Source: Vibrio albus
GTDB taxonomy: Bacteria > Pseudomonadota > Gammaproteobacteria > Enterobacterales > Vibrionaceae
Direction: 5' to 3'
Assembly: GCF_003144035.1 (NCBI RefSeq)
Contig: NZ_QFWT01000002.1
Coordinates: 372,001 to 436,000 of the forward strand
DNA: 64,000 bases
Below the pieces are notes generated by a model. The model was not told where the DNA came from, ran no database searches, and was given only the letters and a program-made list of their open reading frames with translations. Shown here piece by piece: positions 20,168 through 30,931 of the stretch; position 1 is the first letter of the stretch, and the number at the start of each line of letters is the position of its first letter. The position numbers were made by a program, and so were the translations under genes.

Positions 20168-21913
20168 CTACAGACCGATAAACAATACAATCACTGATAT
20201 GACTGTCAACCCATAACAGATGCTGATGGGAAGACCGACTTTTATAAAATCCATTATCCGGTACTGACCGGTATTAAACACCATCAGGTTAGTCTGATAA
20301 CCGTATGGGCTGATAAAACTGGCACTAGCACCAAAGGCGACGGCAAAAATATATGCAGTCGGGTTTACCGATAAACTTTCCGCCAGATTAAAGGCGATGG
20401 GAAAGATTAAGGCCGCCGCCGCGTTATTCGTGACTAATTCGGTCAGCAGCCAGGTCATGATATAGATACTGATTAATCCAACTAAAGGAGTAAGGCCAGT
20501 ACTATGGCTAACTAATACACCTAATACCTCCGCTAAGCCGTGCTCACTCAGCGCCTTAGAAAGTAGCAATGCCGAGGCAATGATCAGCCAGATCTCTTTA
20601 GGTAAGCGCCGGACAAGTTCCGATACAGACAAACACCGGGTAATCAAAAACAGGCTCAGCAGGATAAACATACTCTTAAACAGAGAGACTACGCCACAGG
20701 CCGCCAAACCGATAGCGGCGAAAAAGCCCAACAGCACCAACCATTCCCGGTGACCAGATAGCATATTATCCGGCTCTACCCCGCTGATGACAATAAAGTT
20801 TTTGGCTACATTTTTTCGGGTTTTAAAGTTTTCCCCTACCGTCAGAACCAGATAGTCACTAGGCTTAATCACGACTTCTCCCAGCTTGCCGGACACCTGC
20901 TCCCCCTGCCGTTTTACCGCAACCACAGCAGCATCAAATAATGCCCGGAACCCTGAGGATTTCAGAGTATTACCGACCAGACTGCTGTTGGTCCGGACAA
21001 CGACTTCCGTTAAGTTGTCCAGCGGTAGCCCATTCTTATGGGCAAACATCACCAGCCCGTCAAACTGGTTAAGCTGCATCACCTTTTTTATGTCACCACT
21101 AAAAATTAGCCTGTCGTCTGGCTGCAACACTTCTTTGGGAGAGACAGGGCTGAGTAATTGTTCGCCTCGGAGCACTTCGGTCAGAAACAGAGACTCAAGG
21201 TGACGTAAGCCATTCTGCTCGATGGTTTTCCCTATCATTTTTGAGCCAGAGTCAACTTTGGCGTCAATGAAATACCGCTCAGCGCTGACAGTATCGTTTT
21301 TATACTCTGGTAATAGCCGACTGGAGAAAAAGAGTGCAACACCGCACACCACTGTCACACTTGCACCAATAGGGAAGAAGTCAAAAAAGCCAAGAGTGGG
21401 GTACCCGGCATCGACCACCAGACTGTTCACTATCAGGTTGGTTGAGGTACCAACCAGGGTTAATGTACCACCTAAAATGGCAGCATATGAAAGAGGAATC
21501 AGTAAACGGCTTGCCGGGTGGTGAGGGTTATTACGGATAGGTGCCAGCATCGTAGAGACTATCGCCGTATTATTCAAAAACGCCGATGATATAGCCGTAA
21601 GCCCATACAACCGCAGCCAGGAACTTCGGTATGATGAGGTAATGACCTTGCTGGCTATCACCCGTAAAAAGCGGGTTTTCTCCAGTGCCAGAGAGCAGAG
21701 CATCAGTAAAATCAGGGTCAACAGCCCCTGATTAGCGCCACTGTCTAATAGCTGCTAAGTATCAACAATATTACCGGTATACAGCACCAGTAATGCAACC
21801 GCGAAAACAACTGCAGGCTTGCTCTGAAACCAAAGCAAGCCTGCAGTTGTAAGAACAAAAACAGCCAGGGTGACGTACAGATCAACACTCACTGTCAATT
21901 GTTCAACCTGCAT
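20168..21913 (-). pseudogene. SLC13-family permease with TrkA-C (RCK) domains, interrupted by an amber codon
   Basis: Predicted sodium/sulfate-type transporter. Reading from the ATG at 21913 gives 52 codons (two hydrophobic stretches), an in-frame TAG at 21757-21755, then 528 further codons to 20168; 581 residues in all if the stop were sense, a normal length for this architecture. The open part has the SAFLNNTAIVSTMLAP and LLIPLSYAAILGGTLTLVGTSTN motifs, two soluble TrkA-C-like segments in the middle, and a second membrane half with TNNAAAALIFPIAF. A TTG at 21721 could start a shorter protein without the first segments. It follows manB by 12 bp and precedes cysD. Substrate (sulfate) is inferred from the neighbours. 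Confidence 0.82.
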
Positions 21914-21925
21914 ATATAAATTCTT

Positions 21926-23356
21926 CTACAGCAAAGAAGTATCCAATGTCTGGACTTTACTCAACACCGTTTGCACTAACTGCTTTGCCTTCTCCACAGA
22001 ATCAGATTCCGCATAACAGCGCAATTCAGGGGCATTGCCTGAAGGCCTTAGATGAATAATATCGCTATTAGCTAATGTCATCCGCAGACCATCTGTAGTA
22101 TCTACTTCTGTAACTTCAGTCTCATATCCTAACAGTTTAAGAAGCTTACTTTCCTGCCCTTCAGCTTTAGCCAAAATTTCACGGCTTTTTTCAGTCGCAA
22201 AATTCTGGACCCGGTCACTGTCGGTAAAGCGAGTCGATACCTGATTAACCAGTGGAGCAATCCCATCTTCCAGACCTGCAACCAATACCATCAATGCTGG
22301 TAATACCGCATCTCGAGTCGGTAATGCTTTCAGTGTATTACCGTTAACGCTGATGTCACTACCCAGTAAGAACCCACCATTCGCTTCAAAACCAACAAAT
22401 GCCGGATACTCTTTGGCCAGAGTATCAAACTCAGCAATCACATAAGGAGAGCCAATCTTAGTCAGTGATACACGAGAAAACTCACCAGAAGTACTAATAA
22501 CCGTATTACAACTCACAGGTATCGCTAACGCATCAACCCCCATCGCTTTCGCGCATAGCAGGCCAAGAATATCGCCCCGTAACCAGTCACCATTTTCATC
22601 GGCTACCAGGGGTCTGTCGCCATCGCCATCTGTCGAGAAAATAAAATCGAGTTCGTACTCTTTCAACCAGGCTTTAGCCTTAGCTTTATCTTCATCTGAA
22701 ACCGCTTCTGTATCAATAGGAACGAACTCATCACTACGAGCAATTGAGATCACTTCCGCCCCTAATTGAGTGAATATTTCAGGATAAAGATCGCGTCCCG
22801 CACTGGAGTGCTCATAAATTCCAATACGCTTACCTGATAACAAGCCAGTCTCAAACAGACTAGTATAACGCTCTACATACTGCTGAGCTGCCTTAGGGTT
22901 TACTTCAAGTTCAGGCAAAGCAGTAACCGGAGTAAATTCAACATTAGCATTTAATATTGCTTGCTCATCTGCTTTGGTTATTTCCCCATCAGGACGATAG
23001 AACTTAAGACCATTACGATCGAAAGGAATATGGCTCCCTGTCACCATAATACAAGGGATATTATCCTGCATAGCAGAATAGGCCAGAGCTGGTGTTGGTA
23101 TAACACCATAATAAACCGCTTCCAAGCCGGAATCGTGAATAGCCTGAATACAGGCCTGGGCCATTGCCGGACTACTTGGTCTATTATCTATAGCAATAGC
23201 CACTCTTTTAAATTCAAATTTGTCTGTAATGCTACTGATAAAAGCATGAGTAAATGCAGCACAAGCATTTGAACTAAACTGGGTGACCAATCCACGAGCA
23301 CCACTGGTGCCAAATTGAACACCTGAAGTTTGTATTTCTTTAGTAGTGATTAACAT
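21926..23356 (-). CDS. manB: Phosphomannomutase / phosphohexomutase
   Basis: Converts mannose-6-phosphate to mannose-1-phosphate for GDP-mannose synthesis. 476 aa of the alpha-D-phosphohexomutase superfamily. Active-site loop TGSHIP with the phosphoserine at S108, metal-binding loop STDGDGDRP, and C-terminal phosphate-binding RPSGNAPELR. Next to manC, which fixes the pathway assignment. The sulfate module starts 12 bp downstream, with no terminator visible between. Confidence 0.9.
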   Translation of the reverse strand: MLITTKEIQTSGVQFGTSGARGLVTQFSSNACAAFTHAFISSITDKFEFKRVAIAIDNRPSSPAMAQACIQAIHDSGLEAVYYGVIPTPALAYSAMQDNIPCIMVTGSHIPFDRNGLKFYRPDGEITKADEQAILNANVEFTPVTALPELEVNPKAAQQYVERYTSLFETGLLSGKRIGIYEHSSAGRDLYPEIFTQLGAEVISIARSDEFVPIDTEAVSDEDKAKAKAWLKEYELDFIFSTDGDGDRPLVADENGDWLRGDILGLLCAKAMGVDALAIPVSCNTVISTSGEFSRVSLTKIGSPYVIAEFDTLAKEYPAFVGFEANGGFLLGSDISVNGNTLKALPTRDAVLPALMVLVAGLEDGIAPLVNQVSTRFTDSDRVQNFATEKSREILAKAEGQESKLLKLLGYETEVTEVDTTDGLRMTLANSDIIHLRPSGNAPELRCYAESDSVEKAKQLVQTVLSKVQTLDTSLL

Positions 23357-23383
23357 CTTAAATAAACCTATTTATTAAAAACC

Positions 23384-24805
23384 TTAGTATCCTTCGCCGG
23401 TGGAATCTATACGCACTATATCGTCTTCCCCCAAGTAGCCACCGGTCCGGACTTCAATGACTTCTAATGGTATTTTCCCCGGGTTTTCGAAACAGTGTTT
23501 AACACCTACAGGGATATAAATAGATTCATTTTCGCCAACAATATGGGCTTCATTACCTTTATATATTCTTGCGGTGCCCGATACCACAATCCAGTGCTCA
23601 GAACGATGGTAGTGCACCTGCATTGCAGTTTTCTCACCAGGCTTAACCGATACTTTTTTAACGTGATAACGAGAGCCTTCAGCAATATGATCATGCTTAC
23701 CCCACGGGCGGTAAACTTCGCGGTGATTTAGGAATTCAGGTCTATCCTGCTGCTTAAGATTATTAACAATGTTCTTAACGTCTTGCACTTTGTCACGATG
23801 AGCCACCAATAGTGCATCTTTAGTATCTACGATGACCAGATCGTCCACACCAACTGTTGCCACCAGGCGCTCTGGTGCGGCTACATAGCAATTATGAGTA
23901 TCATCAGCAATCACATCACCACGGATGACATTACCTTGTTCATCTTTATCACTCACTTCCCACAAGGAAGACCAAGCACCGACATCACTCCATCCGGCAT
24001 CCATCGGTACGACTACTGCATCGCCAGTTTTTTCCATTACAGCATAATCAATAGAATCGTCCGGACAACGGAAGAAAGCTTGCTCATCAATACGAATAAA
24101 CTCAAGATCTTCTTTCGCATCCTCAATAGCCGCTTTACAGGCCGACAAAATCTCCGGTTGATATTTTTCTAGTTCTTCTAAGTACCGGGATGCCTTAAAT
24201 AAGAACATACCACTATTCCAGTAATATTTTTGTGATGCCAAATATTCCTGAGCTGTCGTTAGATCCGGCTTTTCGACGAAAGAATCCACTACAAAAGCAT
24301 CGGCGATATTTTCATCCATGGCATCGCCACGTCGAATATAGCCATAACCTGTTTCAGGTGCAGTAGGAACAATACCAAAAGTCACTAACTTCCCACTTTC
24401 AGCGTATAATTGAGCCGACTCCACTGAACGAGTAAACGCCTCAATATTTTTAATCAAATGATCTGCAGCTAAAACCAGTAGCAGTGGATCGTTACCATCC
24501 ATCCGGGATTTTAGAGCGGCCAAAGCAATTGCAGGTGCAGTATTGCGCCCAACTGGCTCTAGGATAATACCGCTATGAGAAAATTCCGCCTGTCTCAACT
24601 GTTCCGCAACTAAAAACCTATGCTCTTCGTTACAAATGAGAGAAGGAGGTAAATGCTCTATATTGCTTAGGCGAGTAATGGTTTCCTGCAGCATCGTACG
24701 GTCTCCGGAAAGAGAAAGAAACTGCTTAGGAAAATGAGTTCTGGACATAGGCCAAAGGCGGCTACCAGAGCCGCCAGCCATAATAACAGGGAGAATTGTA
24801 GTCAT
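23384..24805 (-). CDS. manC: Mannose-1-phosphate guanylyltransferase / mannose-6-phosphate isomerase
   Basis: Bifunctional type II enzyme of 473 aa: N-terminal GDP-mannose pyrophosphorylase ([13 protein letters not shown] near residue 10, FVEKPD) and C-terminal cupin-type isomerase ([45 protein letters not shown]). It supplies GDP-mannose to the mannosyltransferase-like enzymes upstream. Lies between wbaP and manB on the same strand. Confidence 0.95.
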   Translation of the reverse strand: MTTILPVIMAGGSGSRLWPMSRTHFPKQFLSLSGDRTMLQETITRLSNIEHLPPSLICNEEHRFLVAEQLRQAEFSHSGIILEPVGRNTAPAIALAALKSRMDGNDPLLLVLAADHLIKNIEAFTRSVESAQLYAESGKLVTFGIVPTAPETGYGYIRRGDAMDENIADAFVVDSFVEKPDLTTAQEYLASQKYYWNSGMFLFKASRYLEELEKYQPEILSACKAAIEDAKEDLEFIRIDEQAFFRCPDDSIDYAVMEKTGDAVVVPMDAGWSDVGAWSSLWEVSDKDEQGNVIRGDVIADDTHNCYVAAPERLVATVGVDDLVIVDTKDALLVAHRDKVQDVKNIVNNLKQQDRPEFLNHREVYRPWGKHDHIAEGSRYHVKKVSVKPGEKTAMQVHYHRSEHWIVVSGTARIYKGNEAHIVGENESIYIPVGVKHCFENPGKIPLEVIEVRTGGYLGEDDIVRIDSTGEGY

Positions 24806-24900
24806 TATAAATATCTAATCGTTAAAATTTGTTTTATTCTGTATCTTTTTCATTCAATACAAACCTAGCTAATCATACTTTTAGATGCATAAACCAGGTA

Positions 24901-26358
24901 TTAATAAGCCCCATCTTTTTTTAATACGACACTCACTGTTTTGAACAAAATAACAATGTCGTACCACAGAGACCAGTTTTTTACATACCAGCTATCCAGA
25001 TACACTCGAGTTGCATAATCAGTATCACTACGTCCACTCACCTGCCATAAACCGGACATACCTGGCTTTGCCATAAGATAATAGTCAACATCATCCGCAT
25101 AGCGTTCAAGCTCTTCATCGATCACGGGACGAGGACCAACTAAACTCATCTCACCTTTTAATACGTTCCATAACTGAGGTAACTCATCCAAACTCGTCTT
25201 ACGTAAGAAACTGCCGATTGGAGTAACACGCGGATCATCCTTCAGCTTGAACTCACGTTCCCATTCTTCTTTAGCCGCAGGATCAGTCGCTAATAAATCC
25301 TCAAGAACCTCCTTCGAATTTGTAACCATTGAGCGGAATTTCAGGCATTTGAACTTTTTACCATTTAACCCAATACGTTCATGCCCATAAGTAGCCGACC
25401 CACCATCGCTCTTAACTTTACGAGCAATAAATGCGAAAAAAGGAGACAATAAAATAAGGAGAACTGAAGATGCGAAGATATCAAAACCACGCTTAATGAA
25501 CCGTGAAGAATTACGTGAAAGGTTATTTTTTACCCGTAACATCATGATTTCATGGCTGAAAAAGTGCGAGATATCGGTTCCATAAAGCGGTATACCTCGT
25601 AATGCCGGCACTATAGAAATATCGCGAATACCATTTCTTGTTAACTCACGTAACCACACCTCTCGCAATTCACTTTGGTGCTTTTCTAAGGCAATAAATA
25701 CTTTTGAAAATTCTTTTCTCCTCGAGAAATATTCCGCCTTCCCAATATAGGGAATACCTGAAATACTGCCGGACTGAATCACTCCCGATGGATCGACAAA
25801 AGCGGTAACTTCAAAACCCGTTGACGGCTCACTTAAAATAGCCTGATACGCTTCAGATGCATTAGCCGCATTACCAATGATAATACTTGGCATGGCCCAG
25901 CACCCAAATGCATTCAATATCTTTTTTGCAAAAAAACGATATAAAGGAAGCAAAACCAGTGCCGATCCCCAGGAAACAAGCCAAACCTCAACTGAATAAC
26001 CTTGCTCCAAAACGGCCAGAACCGCTACGTTTATCAATGCTGTTATTGATACTACGTACCACGTATCTTGTAGCTCATCCCAAAAAGGCTTTCGATATGT
26101 ATAGTGCCGCTTACTTCCCCATAACCACAAAATTACGATACCAGTCATGAGAAAATGCATAATGACCTGAATCGTAGAAGAACCGTCTAAAGTTGCCATG
26201 AATCCCGTATTACCAAACATGCTGTTTAGCAGCCAGGCGCAAACAAGGGCAAGGGCATCCATAAGTACCAGCACGGTTGAATTAATCTTCGAAGAAAAGT
26301 GGCTCCTTGGCTTCTTAGTGTCCACCTGAAGCTCTTTAGTTTGAGTCATATTTATCAT
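24901..26358 (-). CDS. wbaP: Undecaprenyl-phosphate hexose-1-phosphate transferase (WbaP family)
   Basis: Polyisoprenyl-phosphate sugar-1-phosphate transferase that loads the first sugar (glucose or galactose by family) onto undecaprenyl phosphate. 485 aa: N-terminal hydrophobic segments, a central Rossmann-like region, and a C-terminal catalytic domain with KRGFDIFASS, KFRSMV, RKTSLDELPQLWNVLKGEMS, LVGPRP and KPGMSGLWQVSGRS. Start could be Met1 or Met4; neither has a clear ribosome site. Confidence 0.92.
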   Translation of the reverse strand: MINMTQTKELQVDTKKPRSHFSSKINSTVLVLMDALALVCAWLLNSMFGNTGFMATLDGSSTIQVIMHFLMTGIVILWLWGSKRHYTYRKPFWDELQDTWYVVSITALINVAVLAVLEQGYSVEVWLVSWGSALVLLPLYRFFAKKILNAFGCWAMPSIIIGNAANASEAYQAILSEPSTGFEVTAFVDPSGVIQSGSISGIPYIGKAEYFSRRKEFSKVFIALEKHQSELREVWLRELTRNGIRDISIVPALRGIPLYGTDISHFFSHEIMMLRVKNNLSRNSSRFIKRGFDIFASSVLLILLSPFFAFIARKVKSDGGSATYGHERIGLNGKKFKCLKFRSMVTNSKEVLEDLLATDPAAKEEWEREFKLKDDPRVTPIGSFLRKTSLDELPQLWNVLKGEMSLVGPRPVIDEELERYADDVDYYLMAKPGMSGLWQVSGRSDTDYATRVYLDSWYVKNWSLWYDIVILFKTVSVVLKKDGAY

Positions 26359-26484
26359 ATTTAATAATCATATAGTTAATATCGTGCCATCCAACTGCGT
26401 GACTAGGCAAAAGCTGACGACCAGAATCACCGACCAACAACAGACTATAAAAATCAGCAAGTTAGCCAAAAGCTCTCGTGTTCT

Positions 26485-27567
26485 TTATATAAAGTTTTTA
26501 ATTGCAGATTGAATATTCTGCTTAAAAATTTCCTTTGAGAAAGACTCAGCATGGTTTCGAATTTCTCGTGAGGTGAATTCTACTTCATCCTCAAGCTTTT
26601 CGATAGCTTCGTTTAGGGCCTTTTCCGTCTGCTCATGAAAATATAACCCGGTTTTGCCATCAACAACGGTTTCTAAAGCCCCCCCTTTCGCATAAGCAAT
26701 GACAGGCTTGCCGCATGCCATGGCTTCTACGGGTACAATACCAAAGTCTTCGACACCAGGAAAAATCAGAGCCTTACAGTTAGACAAATAACGTTTAATC
26801 TCTGAAAATGGCTGTCGCCCCAATAGCTGGATATTGGAATTAGCCTGTTTTCTTAGCTCATCCAGTTGCTCACCTTCTCCCACAATAATGAGTTTTTTAC
26901 CCGATTCATTAAATGCTCTCACCGCAAGATCAGCCTTTTTATAAGCAACCAACTGCCCAAGCATTAGATAATATTCATCTGTATTTTCAGAAACCTCAAA
27001 ATCATCTACAGAAACAGGAGGGTGAATAACTTCGGCTTGTTTCCCATAATAGGATGATATTCTTTTTGCGACAAAGCTACTATTAGCAATATAGTGTGTC
27101 ACTTGTTGAGCACTGAGCTGATCCCAACGACGAATATAATGCATTAGAGGAGTCATCAGTTTTCTTTTCAGCCACCCCGCGTTCTGCTTATAGTCATGAT
27201 ACATATCCCACGCATAACGCATTGGTGAATGACAGTAGCAAATATGAGGCACACCAGGAGGAACAATAACACCTTTTGCTGGGCCTGATTCACTGGAAAT
27301 AACCAGATCATACCCAGATAGATCGAGTTCTTCTAAAGCCATAGGCATCAATGGCAAATAAGACTGATATTTGGTTTTAGCTTTTGGCAACCCGGAAATA
27401 AAAGAGGTTTGAACATTATGCTGGCTGATAATCGAATTTTTAAAGTTATCAGGGTTGTAAACATGGGTAAAAATATCAGCTTGGGGGAAGAGTTCACATA
27501 AAGATTCTATGACCTTTTCACCACCTCTAACATTAACTAACCAATAATGAATTATTGCTACACGCAT
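26485..27567 (-). CDS. Glycosyltransferase family 4 (WbaZ-like)
   Basis: 360-aa GT-B enzyme. N-terminal IIHYWLVNVRGGEKVI, a CHSPMRYAWDMYH motif typical of mannosyltransferases of the WbaZ kind, and the C-terminal E-x7-E motif in GVEDFGIVPVEAMACGKPV. Probably cytoplasmic, membrane-associated, adding a hexose (likely mannose, given manBC) to the lipid-linked repeat. Confidence 0.85.
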   Translation of the reverse strand: MRVAIIHYWLVNVRGGEKVIESLCELFPQADIFTHVYNPDNFKNSIISQHNVQTSFISGLPKAKTKYQSYLPLMPMALEELDLSGYDLVISSESGPAKGVIVPPGVPHICYCHSPMRYAWDMYHDYKQNAGWLKRKLMTPLMHYIRRWDQLSAQQVTHYIANSSFVAKRISSYYGKQAEVIHPPVSVDDFEVSENTDEYYLMLGQLVAYKKADLAVRAFNESGKKLIIVGEGEQLDELRKQANSNIQLLGRQPFSEIKRYLSNCKALIFPGVEDFGIVPVEAMACGKPVIAYAKGGALETVVDGKTGLYFHEQTEKALNEAIEKLEDEVEFTSREIRNHAESFSKEIFKQNIQSAIKNFI

Positions 27568-27583
27568 AAGTAATACCTTATCC

Positions 27584-28597
27584 TTAACCTGATAATTTTT
27601 CTATTTGCCCCTGGATTCGATCAACTACGGCTTCCCAGGTAAATTTTGATGCTTGTCTTAGGCCTTTTTCAATTGCTTGCTCTCTGAAGCTTGAATCATT
27701 AACTACGACTTCCAAACCATCTTTGATTTCATCTATAGAATAAGGATCAACTAGATATGCAGCATCACCGGCAACCTCAGGTAGTGAAGTTACGTTTGAA
27801 GTTAGAACAGGAGTACCACATGCCATAGCTTCAACTACAGGTAGACCAAATCCCTCATATAGTGAAGGAAAAGCAAGAGCTACCGCACCTTTATATACTG
27901 ACGGCAATTCATCTTCTTGCACATAACCTAAGAATGTTACCTTTTCCTGAACTCCCAGTTCATCGATCAAATGTTGAAGCTCTGAATTTGGATTGCCACT
28001 AAAGGCTAATTTTACATCTTCATCAAAACTAGCCTTTGAAAAAGCTTCTATTAAACGAGTTTCATTTTTATGTGCTTTTCTGTTACTAACACAAAGAATA
28101 TATTTATACCCGGGATTATAGGCATCAACATCTGGAGAAAATTTCTCATCAACACCATTTCCGATATTTATAACCATATCTTCTTTTAGTTTTGCCCACT
28201 CGATAATGCGGTTTTTTGAAAATTCAGACACTGTAAAAACTCGATAAGCTCGTTTACATCCGCTCTTAATAACCGTATTGTAAAATATCGTTTTTAATAA
28301 AGTAGCATTACTTTCTATATCTAGATGATTTAAATCATGAAGTGTAACAATATATTTGTTATTACAACTTAAAGGTGGTATATATCCTGTAAAAAATAAA
28401 ATCTCATTTGATTTAGTATTCAAATAAGATGAAAACATATTATGCAATGTTGCTATAGGAGATGCAGGGGTCCTAGAAAAAAGCAATTCTCGAGACAATA
28501 TTAATCTTTTAGAAATCTCTTCTGTGAACCTACCAATCCCCCCAAATTCCTTCCATGAGGAATCTATCACTACATTAGTTTTTTTTAAGTTTGTCAA
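27584..28597 (-). CDS. Glycosyltransferase family 4
   Basis: 337-aa GT-B glycosyltransferase. [11 protein letters not shown] near the N-terminus, [17 protein letters not shown], and E-x7-E motif [20 protein letters not shown]; the region [15 protein letters not shown] is common in mannosyltransferases. It overlaps the wzy-like gene by 23 bp. Donor and linkage are unknown. Confidence 0.85.
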   Translation of the reverse strand: MTNLKKTNVVIDSSWKEFGGIGRFTEEISKRLILSRELLFSRTPASPIATLHNMFSSYLNTKSNEILFFTGYIPPLSCNNKYIVTLHDLNHLDIESNATLLKTIFYNTVIKSGCKRAYRVFTVSEFSKNRIIEWAKLKEDMVINIGNGVDEKFSPDVDAYNPGYKYILCVSNRKAHKNETRLIEAFSKASFDEDVKLAFSGNPNSELQHLIDELGVQEKVTFLGYVQEDELPSVYKGAVALAFPSLYEGFGLPVVEAMACGTPVLTSNVTSLPEVAGDAAYLVDPYSIDEIKDGLEVVVNDSSFREQAIEKGLRQASKFTWEAVVDRIQGQIEKLSG

Positions 28598-29807
28598 AAT
28601 TTAGGCTCCTGCGTACTTGGACTATGTGACATGAAGTAATAAAGGCATATGCAGAATAAAGTGGATACAGATAGAACGAGACTAAGCTATATGATGCCAG
28701 TGAAAAAATCACCGTACTTAATAAAAAAAAACCTTTATCATACTTTATAAACATTAATCCACTAAACATCATAGATAGTAGATATAGAGCAAAAACTATA
28801 AATCCAACCAGACCAAACCCAATAATAAAAAATGAATATTGGTTTTCCACATAAATATTAGAACCGATACCCAACAATAACTGGTCATCATAACCACTAA
28901 CTATATCATATAGTTTCTCGAACTGCTTTTGCCTTATCTCTGTTGATACACCCTGACCAAAATTCATTAGATCATCAATTTTTTCATTCAACAAATACAA
29001 TATTTTTTTTAATTCATCACCAAACTTGGATACTACAAACGTAACTGTAAGAAACAATATAAAAAACAATGGTGAAAAGCTTAATAACTTATTTTTCTTA
29101 TCTATAAAAACAAAGAAAACAATTAAAAAGGCCAGGGTCGCGAAACCGGTACCAGTAACCTGCATCAAAACACCTAAAACTAAGGTTCCAACCAACACAT
29201 TCTTTTTTAAATATGAAAAATCCAAAAGATATAATGTAATTACTATCCCAAAACAAAAGACCTGAGCATCCATTGTTGGATAACCTATACCAATTCGTCC
29301 CCATTGAAGAAAATTATCTTTAAAAAAGAAAGGAGGATGAAGGTAAACCAACGGTGTAATAATTGAAGCAAAAAACAAAAGGTAAACCATCAATTTTGCA
29401 TAATGTTCAATAGATTTCCCCGTAAGCTTTTCAATATGCATAAACGAAAATAACAACATAAAAAATTGAAAGTGCTTATACAATACTGTGACTGAGTTCG
29501 ATACTGACGGCAAATTGGGATAAATCGGGGAAACTGAGTACACTGACCCATAAACAAAAATAAAGAACAAACAGACAATTGATATAGAAAAATAGTTTAC
29601 ACGAAATGAAAAATTAATAGTAAAAAGAGAAGAAAAAAACACCAAAGCAATAGTTGCTTCTCTTAAAAGCGACAAGTAGGGTGAAAATACTAAAGAATCT
29701 CGAATTCCATCAAATACTATAAACCATATAAGTAAAAAAAATAGTCCTCTATAAAATGGATACAAAAGATGTGTTTTCAAAAAATCATTTTGAGCTATTT
29801 TCATCAT
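28575..29807 (-). CDS. wzy: Putative O-antigen/capsule polymerase (Wzy candidate)
   Basis: Very hydrophobic protein (about 410 aa) with roughly ten to twelve predicted membrane segments and one larger hydrophilic stretch (about residues 250-310) before the last segments, the usual Wzy layout. There is little sequence identity to go on, so the call rests on topology, context and the lack of another polymerase candidate. Start chosen at 29807 because GAGAGA precedes it; an earlier ATG at 29819 has no ribosome site. AT-rich like its neighbours. Confidence 0.72.
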   Translation of the reverse strand: MMKIAQNDFLKTHLLYPFYRGLFFLLIWFIVFDGIRDSLVFSPYLSLLREATIALVFFSSLFTINFSFRVNYFSISIVCLFFIFVYGSVYSVSPIYPNLPSVSNSVTVLYKHFQFFMLLFSFMHIEKLTGKSIEHYAKLMVYLLFFASIITPLVYLHPPFFFKDNFLQWGRIGIGYPTMDAQVFCFGIVITLYLLDFSYLKKNVLVGTLVLGVLMQVTGTGFATLAFLIVFFVFIDKKNKLLSFSPLFFILFLTVTFVVSKFGDELKKILYLLNEKIDDLMNFGQGVSTEIRQKQFEKLYDIVSGYDDQLLLGIGSNIYVENQYSFFIIGFGLVGFIVFALYLLSMMFSGLMFIKYDKGFFLLSTVIFSLASYSLVSFYLYPLYSAYAFITSCHIVQVRRSLNFDKLKKN

Positions 29808-30930
29808 ACACTCTCTCATAGAGGTGGCAATTAGACCTAGTGCTAAACACCGGATCAGGGCAATATGAACTAGCCTTTAACTCACCTACTATAAACTTTT
29901 CTAAAAGAGCGGTATCATAGACAGTATCAATTAATTCCAAAAGCTCACTAATTCCACCAACAGGTTGAACAAATACAGGGACGTAAGAAGAGCATTCAAC
30001 TACCACCCTTCCAAAGGGTTCTCGCCACTTAGTCGGTAATAAAACTGCATCGACTTGTGATAGAAAAGTTTCCAATGGTGTAAAACCAAGCAGATTGACC
30101 CCTACTTTTTCAGCTCTGTTTTTCAACTTACTGCCCGTATCCGAGCCTGAAAACTCACCTGCAGCTACAAATCGAACATCGGTACGTTCTTTATATTTCT
30201 CCGCAATATCACAGAAAACATCAAACCCTTTCTCTACTGATAGTCTTCCAATAAATCCAATCACTTTTTCTTTCTTAATATGTATATTCTTTTCAATATG
30301 AACGGGTTTTACCGGATTATAAATTGTATGAAAGGTTGCCGTCGGTGCATAGCCATTTTTCTGGTGTAGATCAGCTATAAATTTGCTAATACCAACAAAT
30401 GCATCTATCTTTCTAGAAAGTCTTTTCTTAAAAAAAGACCAACCTTTTACAGAAAAGCTCGATACTTCCATATTATGGTCACCTTTAAACAAGGTGCAAT
30501 TAGGATGAAACAAATAATAATCACGACCTGTATGAACCAAACGAATCCCACGTTTTTTCACCTCATTCCATACAGAAACAGTAAATCCGGCAAGATTATT
30601 TGTGTGTACAACATCAGGTTGAAATTCATCAAGATGCTTCGCTACTGCTCTGGACATTAATGGATTATACTGATCAATTAAATGCCAAAGCAACCTTTTC
30701 CACGTAGATTGATATGTTGCACTATATGGCCAATAGATGTTTTTTAAGGGTAAATAACACACATCAACACCATTAATAGATGATAAGCTTTCTTCTTTAT
30801 TCTCTGATAAAGACAATACCTTTACAGTATGACCTTGTGAGACTAGGCTTTCAGCCAAAAGTTGGACTGAAACTTCGGCACCACCGAATTTATGGGGAGA
30901 ATACAGTGTATTAATTATTAGAATTTTCAT
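29785..30930 (-). CDS. Glycosyltransferase family 4
   Basis: 381-aa GT-B enzyme: N-terminal LYSPHKFGGAEVSVQLLAE, central VGISKFIADLHQKNGY, C-terminal IGRLSVEKGFDVF and an acidic motif in WREPFGRVVVECSSYVPV, a variant of E-x7-E. It overlaps the wzy candidate and starts 1 bp after the preceding glycosyltransferase stop, so it is translationally coupled. Substrate unknown. Confidence 0.82.
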   Translation of the reverse strand: MKILIINTLYSPHKFGGAEVSVQLLAESLVSQGHTVKVLSLSENKEESLSSINGVDVCYLPLKNIYWPYSATYQSTWKRLLWHLIDQYNPLMSRAVAKHLDEFQPDVVHTNNLAGFTVSVWNEVKKRGIRLVHTGRDYYLFHPNCTLFKGDHNMEVSSFSVKGWSFFKKRLSRKIDAFVGISKFIADLHQKNGYAPTATFHTIYNPVKPVHIEKNIHIKKEKVIGFIGRLSVEKGFDVFCDIAEKYKERTDVRFVAAGEFSGSDTGSKLKNRAEKVGVNLLGFTPLETFLSQVDAVLLPTKWREPFGRVVVECSSYVPVFVQPVGGISELLELIDTVYDTALLEKFIVGELKASSYCPDPVFSTRSNCHLYERVYDENSSK

Positions 30931-30931
30931 A

